Shown: positions 52,125 to 60,545 of the stretch, one piece after another
Position numbering within the stretch: position 1 is the first letter of the stretch
Layout of the letters: each line of letters starts with the position of its first letter
Assembly: GCF_900102185.1 (NCBI RefSeq)
Contig: NZ_LT629690.1
Coordinates: forward strand, 4,154,001 to 4,218,000
Direction: 5' to 3'
From: Terriglobus roseus
Lineage (GTDB): Bacteria > Acidobacteriota > Terriglobia > Terriglobales > Acidobacteriaceae
Length of the DNA stretch: 64,000 bases
Position numbers and translations under genes: made by a program
Notes under the pieces: model-generated
Databases searched by the model: none
Seen by the model: the letters and a program-made list of their open reading frames with translations, nothing else
What the model was told of the DNA's origin: nothing

Positions 52125-52793
52125 TTAGGAAGCCTTCTTAATAATCTCCAGCTTCACCTTCGCCAATCCCTGCTCAATAATGCCAAGCTCTTTGGCTGCG
52201 GCAGACGACAGGTCAATCACGCGATCAGGAGCCAGTGTTCCACGATCATTAATCTTCACCACCACTGACTTCATGTTCTCCATGTCCGTCACGCGGACAA
52301 TTGTGCCCAGCGGCAAAGTCTTGTGTGCGGCGGTCAGCTTGGTTTCATCAAAGGTTTCGCCACTGGCGGTAGTGCGTCCATTCCAGACCTCTCCATACCA
52401 GGAGGCCAGTCCGCGGAAAGCAGTCGCGCGGAAATTCAGAATCGGATGACGCTTCTTCGTCAGTTCCACCGGCGGAGCGGCGGGAGGCGCAGGTGCGGGT
52501 GCCAGAGGCTCAACACGTGTGTGTGAATCCACCTGATGCGTCACCACGGTAACCGTGGCGTAAGCGGCAGAAACAGCAGCACCGGTGGCCAATGCCAGTC
52601 CCAGGGCAAGCGAGTGACGCTTGCGGGCCAACCGCACAACGGCGCGGCTGCGTAACAGGGTGCGAGAAAGTGATACAAATCCGCGGGTAAATTTCGCGGG
52701 GTGGATCTGGAGAGTGTTGTCCGAACCGATTTCGGTTGAGTGGATCAATGAACTGCCTGCTAAACCAGGAGCAATGGGGCGGAGATAAATCAA
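52125..52793 (-). CDS. rlpA: RlpA-like septal ring lytic transglycosylase
   Basis: Contains the double-psi beta-barrel domain of RlpA: GLASWYGEVWNGRTTASGE, FDETKLTAAHKTLPLGTIVRVT, KSVVVKINDRGTLAPDRVIDLS, and AAKELGIIEQGLAKVKLEI. The catalytic Asp and His are in the NDRG and AAHKTLP positions. It cleaves or binds naked glycan strands of peptidoglycan. No SPOR domain is present. The start is uncertain: the longest frame opens with TTG, while a GTG at 52637 (MRLARKRHSLALGLAL) would give a clean signal peptide; neither has a clear ribosome binding site. Confidence 0.85.
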   Translation of the reverse strand: MIYLRPIAPGLAGSSLIHSTEIGSDNTLQIHPAKFTRGFVSLSRTLLRSRAVVRLARKRHSLALGLALATGAAVSAAYATVTVVTHQVDSHTRVEPLAPAPAPPAAPPVELTKKRHPILNFRATAFRGLASWYGEVWNGRTTASGETFDETKLTAAHKTLPLGTIVRVTDMENMKSVVVKINDRGTLAPDRVIDLSSAAAKELGIIEQGLAKVKLEIIKKAS

Positions 52794-53223
52794 CGAGCGC
52801 GCGCGTGTTTCTGCTTGTGCTGGTCACAGGGTAGGTTCGCCGGCTTTCTTGCTGTCGCAAATCGCGACAGTTAAAAACGCACGACAATGTCCCTGAGCTC
52901 CGCTGTCTTCCTGTCTTCTTTCTTTGGGATTTGGCGATCTTGCCGTCGCCTTGGCACTTCTGCGCGACTGGAGCGGCACTGTGTGCCTGCGCCTCGCGCG
53001 GATTGGGCAGCAGGTGGACTGGTAAGCCCGAAACCTGTCAGCACTGTGGTTTTGGGGGATCGGCAGAACCCTCAAACCTGTGTCAGCCTACCAACTTCGA
53101 CCGCAAAATACTAGTGTTTCGGCGTATTCTGTCGGGTTCCTCACCTGTAATCAACAACTTACAGATTGCTCAAAGCACACAAAAGGTTGCATCGGGTATC
53201 CTCAGAAACTGAGGAAACTGTCC
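52794..53223. other. Intergenic region between divergent rlpA and small-protein gene
   Basis: 430 bases without a gene. It contains CTGTCGC-AAATC-GCGACAG (52852-52870), a 7-5-7 palindrome that could be an operator, and CTGTAA-N8-TTACAG close to 53148-53168. A GAGGAAA ribosome binding site for the small protein is at the right end. The middle is T- and C-rich; no RNA gene was recognised. Confidence 0.4.
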
Positions 53224-53433
53224 ATGGAACTGCCCATCCCCAGCGCTGCCCGCCGTACCGAAGACATCGCGCTCGATCTGCTGAAGTTCATTGCCTCCAC
53301 CACCAATGTGGTCAAGTCCACCGGCGGCGGTACACCCGGATTCGCTGGCACCGCCACGCCCAAGTCCGACGATCAGGTTGCAGCTCTGCTTGAGCTTTAC
53401 GGCCGTTGCCGCCAGGCTGTCGAAGCGAAGTAA
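53224..53433 (+). CDS. Small protein of unknown function (69 residues)
   Basis: A 69-residue soluble protein (MELPIPSAARRTEDIALDLL... ending LLELYGRCRQAVEAK): two predicted helices joined by a Gly/Thr-rich linker (STGGGTPGFAGTATPKSDDQ). A good GAGGAAA site and a four-base gap to the next gene suggest a real, co-translated gene. The frame continues 48 codons upstream without support. No family recognised. Confidence 0.65.
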   Translation: MELPIPSAARRTEDIALDLLKFIASTTNVVKSTGGGTPGFAGTATPKSDDQVAALLELYGRCRQAVEAK

Positions 53434-53437
53434 CCCC

Positions 53438-54574
53438 ATGAGCCACATCGCTCCATCCGGCGCCACGGCCATCGCCGTTATCGGCGCCGGAGCCTTCGGG
53501 CGCAACCATCTCCGCGTCTATCGCGCGCTGGAACAGGCCGGTGCGGGCATCCGTCTCGCCGCCTGCGCAGACCCCAGCGAATCCGCCCGCGCCGCTGTCG
53601 CCACGGAATACGGCATCCCCGTCTTCGCCTCAGTCGACGATCTGCTCGCCGCCGGCCTCGGCATCGCCGCCGCCAGCGTCTGTACGCCCACCGTCCACCA
53701 CGCCTCCGCAGCCATCGCGCTGCTTGAGGCCGGCATCGACGTCCTGATCGAAAAACCCATCGCCTCATCGCTCGCCGAGGCGGACAGCATCCTCGCCGCC
53801 GCCCGCGAACACGGCTGCATCGTGCAGGTAGGCCACCTCGAACGATTCAACCCGGCGGTCACAGCGGCCACCTCGCTCGTCCACCAGCCCATGTTTTTCG
53901 AGTCGCACCGGCTCAGCATCTTCACGCCGCGCTCGCTCGACGTGGATGTCGTGCTCGACCTCATGATCCACGACCTCGACATCGTGCTCACCCTCGCCGA
54001 CTCCCCCGTCCGCGAAGTCCGCGCCGTCGGCCTGCCTGTCCTGTCGAAGAAGACCGACATCGCCAACGTCCGTGTCGAGTTCGAAAGCGGAGCCGTCGCC
54101 AACTTCACCGCCTCGCGCATCTCCACCGAGCGCGTCCGCAAGCTGCGTTTCTTCCAGCCGCACCAATACCTTTCGCTCGACTTCGCGCGGCAGGACCTGC
54201 TCATGATCGACGTCACAGCAGCCGCCTCCCTCACCGCCACGCAAATGCAGGCACTCTTCGCCGCATCCACCGGCCGCGACGAATCGCACACCGCAGAAGA
54301 AGTCGAAGCGCACCTCGCCTCCCTGCGAACCACGCAACAGGCAGCAGACTCACCCATCCCCACCGAGGAACATCCCTCCGCAGGCCTGTCCCTTCGCAAA
54401 ATACCCACGGAACCCGGCGAACCCCTGCGCCTCGAAATCGAAGACTTCCTCAACGCCATCCGCACCCGGCAGGAACCCCGCGTCACCGGCCACAACGGCC
54501 GCAACGCCCTCGCCCTCGCGCTGGAAATCAACGCCGCCATCGCCGACCACCAGCAACGCGCCGGACTGGTTTAG
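53438..54574 (+). CDS. Gfo/Idh/MocA family oxidoreductase
   Basis: A 378-residue NAD(P)-dependent sugar dehydrogenase type. The Rossmann motif AIAVIGAGAFGRNHLRVY opens it, ASVCTPTVHHASAA and IDVLIEKPIASSLAEA (EKP with the catalytic Lys) follow, then VQVGHLERFNPAV. DLMIHDLDIVL holds the usual active-site His/Asp. C-terminal LEIEDFLNAIRTRQEPRVTG is typical. Members act on nucleotide sugars or inositols; similar proteins sit near lipid A genes in other Acidobacteriota, but none is visible here. Located four bases after the small-protein gene. Confidence 0.88.
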   Translation: MSHIAPSGATAIAVIGAGAFGRNHLRVYRALEQAGAGIRLAACADPSESARAAVATEYGIPVFASVDDLLAAGLGIAAASVCTPTVHHASAAIALLEAGIDVLIEKPIASSLAEADSILAAAREHGCIVQVGHLERFNPAVTAATSLVHQPMFFESHRLSIFTPRSLDVDVVLDLMIHDLDIVLTLADSPVREVRAVGLPVLSKKTDIANVRVEFESGAVANFTASRISTERVRKLRFFQPHQYLSLDFARQDLLMIDVTAAASLTATQMQALFAASTGRDESHTAEEVEAHLASLRTTQQAADSPIPTEEHPSAGLSLRKIPTEPGEPLRLEIEDFLNAIRTRQEPRVTGHNGRNALALALEINAAIADHQQRAGLV

Positions 54575-54614
54575 CCGACAGCACGAACCAGCGAAGCTCA
54601 TACGGTCAAAGACC

Positions 54615-54656
54615 GTCATCCTGAGCGAAACGAAGTGAAGCCGAAGGACCTGCATT
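54615..54656 (+). repeat. GTCATCCTGAGCG-type dispersed repeat
   Basis: GTCATCCTGAGCGAAACGAA followed by GTGAAGCCGAAGGACCTGCA. This matches the widespread motif (GTCATCCTGAGCGAAG...GAAGGACCTGC) found scattered between genes in many bacteria. It sits between the oxidoreductase and DUF2164 genes. One copy was noticed in the window. Confidence 0.6.
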
Positions 54657-54694
54657 CTTCTCTTCCAACTACGATTTCACTGGAAAGCAAACCC

Positions 54695-54967
54695 ATGTCC
54701 ATCGAACTCAATCGCCAGCAGCGCACCGACGCCATCGCATCCATCAAACGCTACTTCGAAGAGAACCTCCCCGAGCCCATCGGCGACCTCCCCGCAGGCA
54801 TGCTTCTCGACTACCTCCTCGAAGAGATCGGCCCGCTCGTCTACAACCAGGCCATCAGCGACGCGCAGTCTCGCCTCACCTCTGTAGTCGCTGACCTCAC
54901 CGGCGACCTCTACGAAAAGCCGCTCGCCTACTGGCCAACCCTCGACAGCAAACGCAAACGCCGCTGA
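54695..54967 (+). CDS. DUF2164 family protein
   Basis: A 90-residue cytoplasmic protein: IELNRQQRTDAIASIKRYFEENLPEPIGDLPAGMLLDYLLEEIGPLVYNQAISDAQSRL is the DUF2164 pattern, with basic residues at the end (DSKRKRR). No known function. The start is after the dispersed repeat; an in-frame upstream ATG would be encoded by the repeat and is rejected. Confidence 0.85.
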   Translation: MSIELNRQQRTDAIASIKRYFEENLPEPIGDLPAGMLLDYLLEEIGPLVYNQAISDAQSRLTSVVADLTGDLYEKPLAYWPTLDSKRKRR

Positions 54968-55047
54968 GGAAACCCCTACAGAACAAAATGGCTGTGGCGT
55001 AACATTCGAGAGAAATCGGCTTCGTTTGTGCTTCCTGGGAGGTTCAC

Positions 55048-56517
55048 ATTCTTAGAACGATCCTCATCGCGCCCCTCGCCGCTCTCACTCTTCTAAGCGC
55101 TCAGGAACAGCACAATCACCCCGCGCCCGAAAAGCTGGGCAGCGTGTCGTTCGCAACGTTGTGCAAGCCTCAGGTGCAACCAGAATTCAATCGCGCCGTA
55201 GCGCTCCTGCACTCCTTCACCTACAAAGAGGCGGACGAAGGCTTCCATCACGTAGCCCATCAAGACCCCAACTGCGCCATCGCCCATTGGGGCAGTGCCA
55301 TGACGCATTATCACCAGCTATGGGATATTCCCCCATCACCTGCGGATACCGCGGCGGCAAAGCAAGAGATCACCCAAGCCGCAGCGCTTCACGCCACAGA
55401 ACGTGAGCGAGCATTCATCCAGGCCTTCAGCTTCATCGTCAGCGATACCTCAGTCCCATACAGCACAAGAGCATCGCGCTACGAAGAAGCCATGCAACAG
55501 ATCGCGACAGCGAACCCTAATGACCCCGAAGCACAAGTCTTCTACGCACTGGCGCTCATCTCCAACGCCTCGCCGTTAGACAGAGAACATCGCAAACAGA
55601 AACAAGCAGCAGGAATCCTCGAACCGCTCTTTCGCAAATATCCCGATCACCCCGGAATCCCGCACTATCTCATCCACGCCTGCGACAACCAGGAGCTGGC
55701 TTCGCAAGGTCTCCCCGCCGCGCGAGTCTACGCAGGCATAGCTCCCTCAGCGCCGCATGCGCTACACATGCCGTCCCACATCTTCACGCGACTCGGCTTA
55801 TGGAACGACTCCATCACATCCAATCTCGCCGCAAGAAAAGCCGCACAACAGCAGAACGACATCGGCGAAGAGCTGCACGCCATGGACTATCTGGTCTACG
55901 CCTACTTGCAAAACGGAGACGATCAAAAAGCCCTGCTCACAATTCAGCAACTCAAGGCAATGAACAACCTGCGCATGAACGACTTTAAGGTCGGCTACGC
56001 AGCCACAGCCATGCCCATCCGCTACATCGTCGAACGCCAGAAGTGGAACGAAGCGCAGCAGGTAACGAATCCATCTGACACGGCACCACCGCAAGTCACG
56101 GCCATCGCCGTATGGGCACGCGGACTCGGCCACGCACGCAGCGGTCATCCGCAGCAATCAGAGCAAGAAGCCAAAACGCTCCAATCACTCGAAGATCGTC
56201 TACAAGCAGCAGGCAACAGCTACTGGACCTCGCAGGTCCAGATCATGAAGCTTGAAATCATGGCATGGTCAGCGCAGGCTTCCCATCAACCCGCGCAAGC
56301 CGCAACCATCCTCCGCACCGCTGCCGACGAAGAAGACGGAATCGAAAAACTCCCGCTAACTCCAGGCCCAATCGTCCCAGCCCGCGAACAGTTAGGAGAC
56401 CTCTTACTCCTACAGTCGAACTCAAAGGCAGCCTCCGAAGCCTTCGCAGCCGCACTGCAAAACGCTCCCGGAAGACGAGGCGCACTGCGAGGCGCCGCTC
56501 TCGCTTCACGTAACTGA
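55048..56517 (+). CDS. Secreted TPR-like protein, apparently starting at ATT
   Basis: A 489-residue protein. The first standard in-frame start is a GTG at 55144, but in-frame upstream codons read LRTILIAPLAALTLLSAQEQ, a complete signal peptide. The only initiator that fits it is ATT at 55048, with GGGAGG five bases upstream; the frame has a stop at 55000 and no ATG, GTG or TTG between. The mature part has helical TPR-like repeats: VALLHSFTYKEADEGFHHVA, AQVFYALALISNAS, IPHYLIHACDNQ, PHALHMPSHIFTRLGLWNDSI. The His-rich HxPSH motif recurs in this uncharacterised family. Role unknown. Confidence 0.75.
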   Translation: MLRTILIAPLAALTLLSAQEQHNHPAPEKLGSVSFATLCKPQVQPEFNRAVALLHSFTYKEADEGFHHVAHQDPNCAIAHWGSAMTHYHQLWDIPPSPADTAAAKQEITQAAALHATERERAFIQAFSFIVSDTSVPYSTRASRYEEAMQQIATANPNDPEAQVFYALALISNASPLDREHRKQKQAAGILEPLFRKYPDHPGIPHYLIHACDNQELASQGLPAARVYAGIAPSAPHALHMPSHIFTRLGLWNDSITSNLAARKAAQQQNDIGEELHAMDYLVYAYLQNGDDQKALLTIQQLKAMNNLRMNDFKVGYAATAMPIRYIVERQKWNEAQQVTNPSDTAPPQVTAIAVWARGLGHARSGHPQQSEQEAKTLQSLEDRLQAAGNSYWTSQVQIMKLEIMAWSAQASHQPAQAATILRTAADEEDGIEKLPLTPGPIVPAREQLGDLLLLQSNSKAASEAFAAALQNAPGRRGALRGAALASRN

Positions 56518-56549
56518 GGACACCGAAAAACCGTTTATGCAAAAATTTC

Positions 56550-56566
56550 TTCGACGATTTGTCGAA
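56550..56566. promoter_or_regulatory. Palindrome upstream of the second ADOP permease
   Basis: TTCGAC-GATTT-GTCGAA, a perfect 6-5-6 inverted repeat between the TPR gene and the permease. It is a candidate operator or weak hairpin; TATGCA and AAAAATTT just before it may be promoter parts. Confidence 0.45.
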
Positions 56567-56635
56567 TCAGGGGCCGTTCGCTCGTCGAGCTAGTAAAGGC
56601 GGAACCCCCTGACCCGCCTGAACCGAGGTGCGAGG

Positions 56636-59095
56636 ATGTCGTTCGTTCACGATTTGAAAGTAGCCGCACGTTCCCTGTCGCGCGTTCCTGCGCTGTGGAT
56701 CACAGTCGCCCTTACGTTGGCTTTGGGCATCGGCGCCAATGCCGCCATCTTCAGCGTGGTGCGCGCCGTGCTGCTTCGCCCGCTGGCGAACCAGGACGAA
56801 GATCGGCTGCTCTATCTCCGCCAAAGCGCCCCAGGGCTCAACCAGGAAAACGCCACCTTCTCCGTCCCTGAGATCAAGGACATCGGCAGCAACCTCAAAT
56901 CCATCAAGGAACTCGGCACATTCTCCGAGGTCGACTTCACCGTAGTAGGCCTCGGCACACCTCGCGAAATTCCGGCAGGCGTAGTCGATGGAAACTACTT
57001 CGAAGTCATGGGCCTTCACCCCGTCATCGGCCGTCTGCTCACTCCAGCCGACGACGGCCAGAATGCCGCCGGAGCCGTGGTGCTCACCTATAACTTCTGG
57101 CGGAACTCACTGCACTCCGATCCCAGCGTGCTCGGCAAAAACGTGCGGCTCGAAGGCCCCACCGGCGCACGCTCCGCTACCGTGGTTGGCGTTCTTGAAC
57201 CATCCGTTCCTTATCCCGTCGCCACGGAGATCATCGCCAACCTCGTCACCAGCCCGCATCACCTCTCCGCCACCATGGTCACGGGCCGTGAACACCGCAT
57301 GACCGAGGTCTTCGCGCGACTTTCTCCCAACGCAACTCTGGACAACGCACGCGCCGAAATTCGTAGCGTTTACGGTGCCATGGTCTCCGCGCACCCTGAG
57401 GTCTACAAGCCAGAGGACCACTACAAAATCGACGTAACCCGCATGCACGAACAGATCAATTCACGAGCCAACACCATCTTGTGGATTCTCTTCGCCGCAT
57501 CCGGCCTTCTCTTCGTCATCGCCAGTTCCAACGTCGCCAATCTCGTTCTCGCACGAACCGTCCGCCGCGAATCTGAACTCGCCATACGCTCCGCGCTCGG
57601 CGCAAGCAACACCGCACTACGCCGGTCTCTATTAGCGGAAAGCCTCATCCTCTGCGGAAGTGGCGCAGTCGCGGCAGTGGCCTTGGCTATCCCTATGGTC
57701 GCCGTCCTCGGTCGTTATGCATCGCGCTTCTCCGTCCGTGCCAACGACCTCACACTCGACTTCAGCCTCGTGTGGTTCGGCGTTGGACTCGCGTTGATCG
57801 CCGCCATCTTCCTCGCATACATTCCGCGCCTCCCCTCAGCAGACTCACCACAGGGCGGCCTCTCCGGTCGTGGAGCGCGCGTAGCCGGCGGCAGCAGTCG
57901 TCGCCTCCGCATCTTCGCCGTCACGCAGATCGCAGCATCCTTCGTGTTGCTCGCCGGAGCATGCGTGCTCATGAAGACGCTGTTCGTGCTCGAGCAAACA
58001 CGCCCGCCATTTGCCTCCAACAACGTCCTTGCCGTGAATCTTCCCCTCATGTCCTACGGCAAGACACCGCTGCAGGTCGACGCCTTCTATCAGGAAGTGC
58101 AACGTCGCGTCGCCGCACTGCCCGGAGTCGAGCGCGTCTCCTCGGGCTTTGGCACTCCCTGGCGCGATGACCGCGGCCTAAGTATCAGCTTTCAATTCGC
58201 CGCGGAAGGCGCCAAGCGTGACAACGGCCAGGACTTCCGCGCGAAGTTTCGTGTCGTATCGCCAGGCTTCTTCGATACCTTCGGCGTGCCCATTCAAGAA
58301 GGACGCGACTTTAAAGACAGCGACCGCGATCGCACCGAACGCGTCGTCATCATCAGCCAGAGCCTCGCCAAACTGCTCTACCCCGGCCAGGACGCGCTCA
58401 ACCGCAAAGTGCAGTGGACTGACGGCGTCATCAAGTTCGTAGGCATCAGCCCTGAGCCAAGACGCATCATCGCCGTAGTCCCTGACTTCGACGACGAAAA
58501 CATCATCCCCGCGCCAGCCATGACCATCTACGAGCCCGTCGAACAGGAACAGGGATGGACCGGCCGGCTCTTCGTTCGCTCCAACCAGGACGCGTATTCA
58601 CTCGTCCCCACCATCACCAAAATCGTGCATGACCTCTCCGCAGACCAGCCCGTTGAAAAGGCCAGCACACTCGGCGACGTCCGCGCCGAGGTACTCACCC
58701 CGGACCGCCTCAACGCAATCGTCTTCGGCGGATTCGCCGCCGTTGCTCTCTTAATCTCTGTGGTGGGCGTGGCAGGCGTCCTCGCGTTCTCCGTCAGCGG
58801 CCGCACACGCGAATTCGGAATCCGCATGGCCATGGGCGCTCTCCCGCGCAACATCCTCACCATCGTCTTGGTCGAAGGTGTGGTGATGGCCGGCATCGGA
58901 GTCGCCGCAGGCGTAGCGATAGGCTTCGCAGTCTCCCGCATCGTCGCCAGCTACGTCACAGAGATTCATCAACCCGGCTCACTCGCATTCATCGCCTCCG
59001 CCGTAGCCATCCTGTGCGCAGCCGTCATCGCCTCCGCAGTTCCCGCAGTACGAGCCGCAAGGGTCGACGCAGTAGAAGCGCTACGCTCCGAATAA
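56636..59095 (+). CDS. ADOP-family duplicated ABC-type permease
   Basis: An 819-residue permease, the second of this type in the window. It lacks the charged N-terminal cap of the first and starts directly with LKVAARSLSRVPALWITVALTLALGIGANAAIFSVV. Two MacB-core/FtsX units follow (FtsX helices near 290-400 and 690-815, e.g. LFAASGLLFVIASSNVANLVLA and VALLISVVGVAGVLAFSVSGRTREFGIRMAMGA). Ribosome binding site CGAGG upstream. No ATPase gene adjacent. Substrate unknown. Confidence 0.9.
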   Translation: MSFVHDLKVAARSLSRVPALWITVALTLALGIGANAAIFSVVRAVLLRPLANQDEDRLLYLRQSAPGLNQENATFSVPEIKDIGSNLKSIKELGTFSEVDFTVVGLGTPREIPAGVVDGNYFEVMGLHPVIGRLLTPADDGQNAAGAVVLTYNFWRNSLHSDPSVLGKNVRLEGPTGARSATVVGVLEPSVPYPVATEIIANLVTSPHHLSATMVTGREHRMTEVFARLSPNATLDNARAEIRSVYGAMVSAHPEVYKPEDHYKIDVTRMHEQINSRANTILWILFAASGLLFVIASSNVANLVLARTVRRESELAIRSALGASNTALRRSLLAESLILCGSGAVAAVALAIPMVAVLGRYASRFSVRANDLTLDFSLVWFGVGLALIAAIFLAYIPRLPSADSPQGGLSGRGARVAGGSSRRLRIFAVTQIAASFVLLAGACVLMKTLFVLEQTRPPFASNNVLAVNLPLMSYGKTPLQVDAFYQEVQRRVAALPGVERVSSGFGTPWRDDRGLSISFQFAAEGAKRDNGQDFRAKFRVVSPGFFDTFGVPIQEGRDFKDSDRDRTERVVIISQSLAKLLYPGQDALNRKVQWTDGVIKFVGISPEPRRIIAVVPDFDDENIIPAPAMTIYEPVEQEQGWTGRLFVRSNQDAYSLVPTITKIVHDLSADQPVEKASTLGDVRAEVLTPDRLNAIVFGGFAAVALLISVVGVAGVLAFSVSGRTREFGIRMAMGALPRNILTIVLVEGVVMAGIGVAAGVAIGFAVSRIVASYVTEIHQPGSLAFIASAVAILCAAVIASAVPAVRAARVDAVEALRSE

Positions 59096-59117
59096 CCCGC
59101 TGGCCAAAGCTCTCCCG

Positions 59118-59885
59118 TTAGCTGCGTCCAGCAGTAACACCACCGTCCACAGGCAACACCGCACCGGTGATCCACGAAGCCTCGTCTGAAGCCAGAAACA
59201 GAATCGCCTCGGCAACATCCTTCGGCTGACCGTTGCGCCCCAATGGATGAAACGCGTTGAACGTCGGCAGCGTCTTCGCCACCTGATCGTCAGACATGAA
59301 TGTGTTGTACACAGGCGTCTCCACGACCGCAGGCGCAACAGCATTCACTCTGATCTTGTGCGGAGCCAGCTCAATCGCCAGGTTACGCACCATGGCATGA
59401 ACACCCGCATTCGCAGCGGAATAAGCCGCAGAAGGAGTAGCGCCGATTGCCTGAATGGCCCACATCGATCCAGTCTGCACAATCGCTCCGCCATGCTCCT
59501 TCATCGCCTTCGCCGCAGCCTGCGCAGTAAAGAATTTCCCTTTCAGAATCGTGTCCAGGTACCAGTCATAATCGCCCTCGGTCAATTCAAGAAATGGCTT
59601 CGGGTTGAACACACCAGCGTTGTTCACCAACACATCCAATCGACCAAAGCGTTCCACCGCAAGATCAACCGCAGCCTGTCCCGTCGCGGGCAGGGCAATG
59701 TCTCCTGCTGAGATCGCAACATTCTTCCCCGTCGAGTCGATCTCGTTCGCCGCTGCCTCAAGCTTCGCTTTGTCTCTACCGTTGATCACAACCCGCGCGC
59801 CTTCGCTCACCAGCCGCTTCGCAGTTTCCTTACCAATGCCGGAACCCGCACCCGTCAGAACAGCCACCTTGCCTTTAAATCTCAT
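59118..59885 (-). CDS. Short-chain dehydrogenase/reductase with altered catalytic tetrad
   Basis: A 255-residue classical SDR: cofactor motif VLTGAGSGIGKETAKRL, VLVNNAGVFNPKP (NNAG), Ser in VQTGSMWAIQ, Tyr in SAAYSAANAG. The catalytic Lys expected four residues after Tyr (YxxxK) is Asn here (Tyr-Ser-Ala-Ala-Asn). RVNAVAPAVVETPVYN and the end ASWITGAVLPVDGGVTAGRS are normal. Either activity is lost or modified, or another group replaces the Lys. AAGGAGG precedes the ATG. Divergent from a TetR gene that probably represses it through the palindrome between them. Confidence 0.88.
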   Translation of the reverse strand: MRFKGKVAVLTGAGSGIGKETAKRLVSEGARVVINGRDKAKLEAAANEIDSTGKNVAISAGDIALPATGQAAVDLAVERFGRLDVLVNNAGVFNPKPFLELTEGDYDWYLDTILKGKFFTAQAAAKAMKEHGGAIVQTGSMWAIQAIGATPSAAYSAANAGVHAMVRNLAIELAPHKIRVNAVAPAVVETPVYNTFMSDDQVAKTLPTFNAFHPLGRNGQPKDVAEAILFLASDEASWITGAVLPVDGGVTAGRS

Positions 59886-59907
59886 CTCGCCTCCTTGAAA
59901 TCTCCCG

Positions 59908-59927
59908 TCTATCTAGTGATAGATAGA
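59908..59927. promoter_or_regulatory. TetR-type operator between SDR and regulator genes
   Basis: TCTATCTA-GTGA-TAGATAGA, a perfect palindrome with eight-base arms, centred 32 bases upstream of the SDR start codon and 63 bases from the regulator start. Size and symmetry fit a TetR-family operator. Confidence 0.75.
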
Positions 59928-59980
59928 GATTGAAAAGAGCATACCATGGGAAGGTAAGAACAGAGATTGCGAGCCCGAAC

Positions 59981-60505
59981 ATGAGTGACATGCGCGACGA
60001 ATTGCTGGATGCGGCCGAACGTCAAATCCGATCAAGCGGCTACGACGCCTTCAGCTTTCGCGAGATTGCCAAAGAAGTAGGCATCAAGAGCTCAAGCGTC
60101 CACTACTATTTCCCAACCAAAGCCGATCTCGGCGTCGAGGTCGCGCGTCGATATACAGACCGCTTCTTTGAGTCATTGCCTGACTCTCCTCAGGACCGCA
60201 CCAAGGCACTCGCAGACGCCTTTTCACAAGCCATCCGTCGCGATGACAAAGCCTGCCTCTGCGGCGTATTAGGCAGCGTTCACGGCTCGCTGCCATCGCC
60301 TGTAGGAGCCGAGGCAAAAAGATTCTTCGAACTCGCGATTGCTTACTTGCTGAACAAACAGCGTTCCACAACTACCAAGCGAGCAGAACGCGAATGGGCA
60401 TTTCAAGTCGTAGCCCTGCTTGAAGGAGGCATGATCCTCGCCCTCGCCCTCGACGATAAAAACGCCTTCACCGCGCTAACACGCACACTGCCTTCAAGAC
60501 CATAG
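59981..60505 (+). CDS. TetR/AcrR family regulator
   Basis: A 174-residue repressor. The N-terminal helix-turn-helix is MRDELLDAAERQIRSSGYDAFSFREIAKEVGIKSSSVHYYFPTKADL; the C-terminal ligand-binding half contains ACLCGVLGSVHGSLP. A longer TTG-started frame is not supported. It likely controls itself and the divergent SDR gene through the 20-base palindrome. Ligand unknown. Confidence 0.88.
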   Translation: MSDMRDELLDAAERQIRSSGYDAFSFREIAKEVGIKSSSVHYYFPTKADLGVEVARRYTDRFFESLPDSPQDRTKALADAFSQAIRRDDKACLCGVLGSVHGSLPSPVGAEAKRFFELAIAYLLNKQRSTTTKRAEREWAFQVVALLEGGMILALALDDKNAFTALTRTLPSRP

Positions 60506-60545
60506 TGAACGTGCGCATCACAACTCCTGACAGGCAACGACAGTG

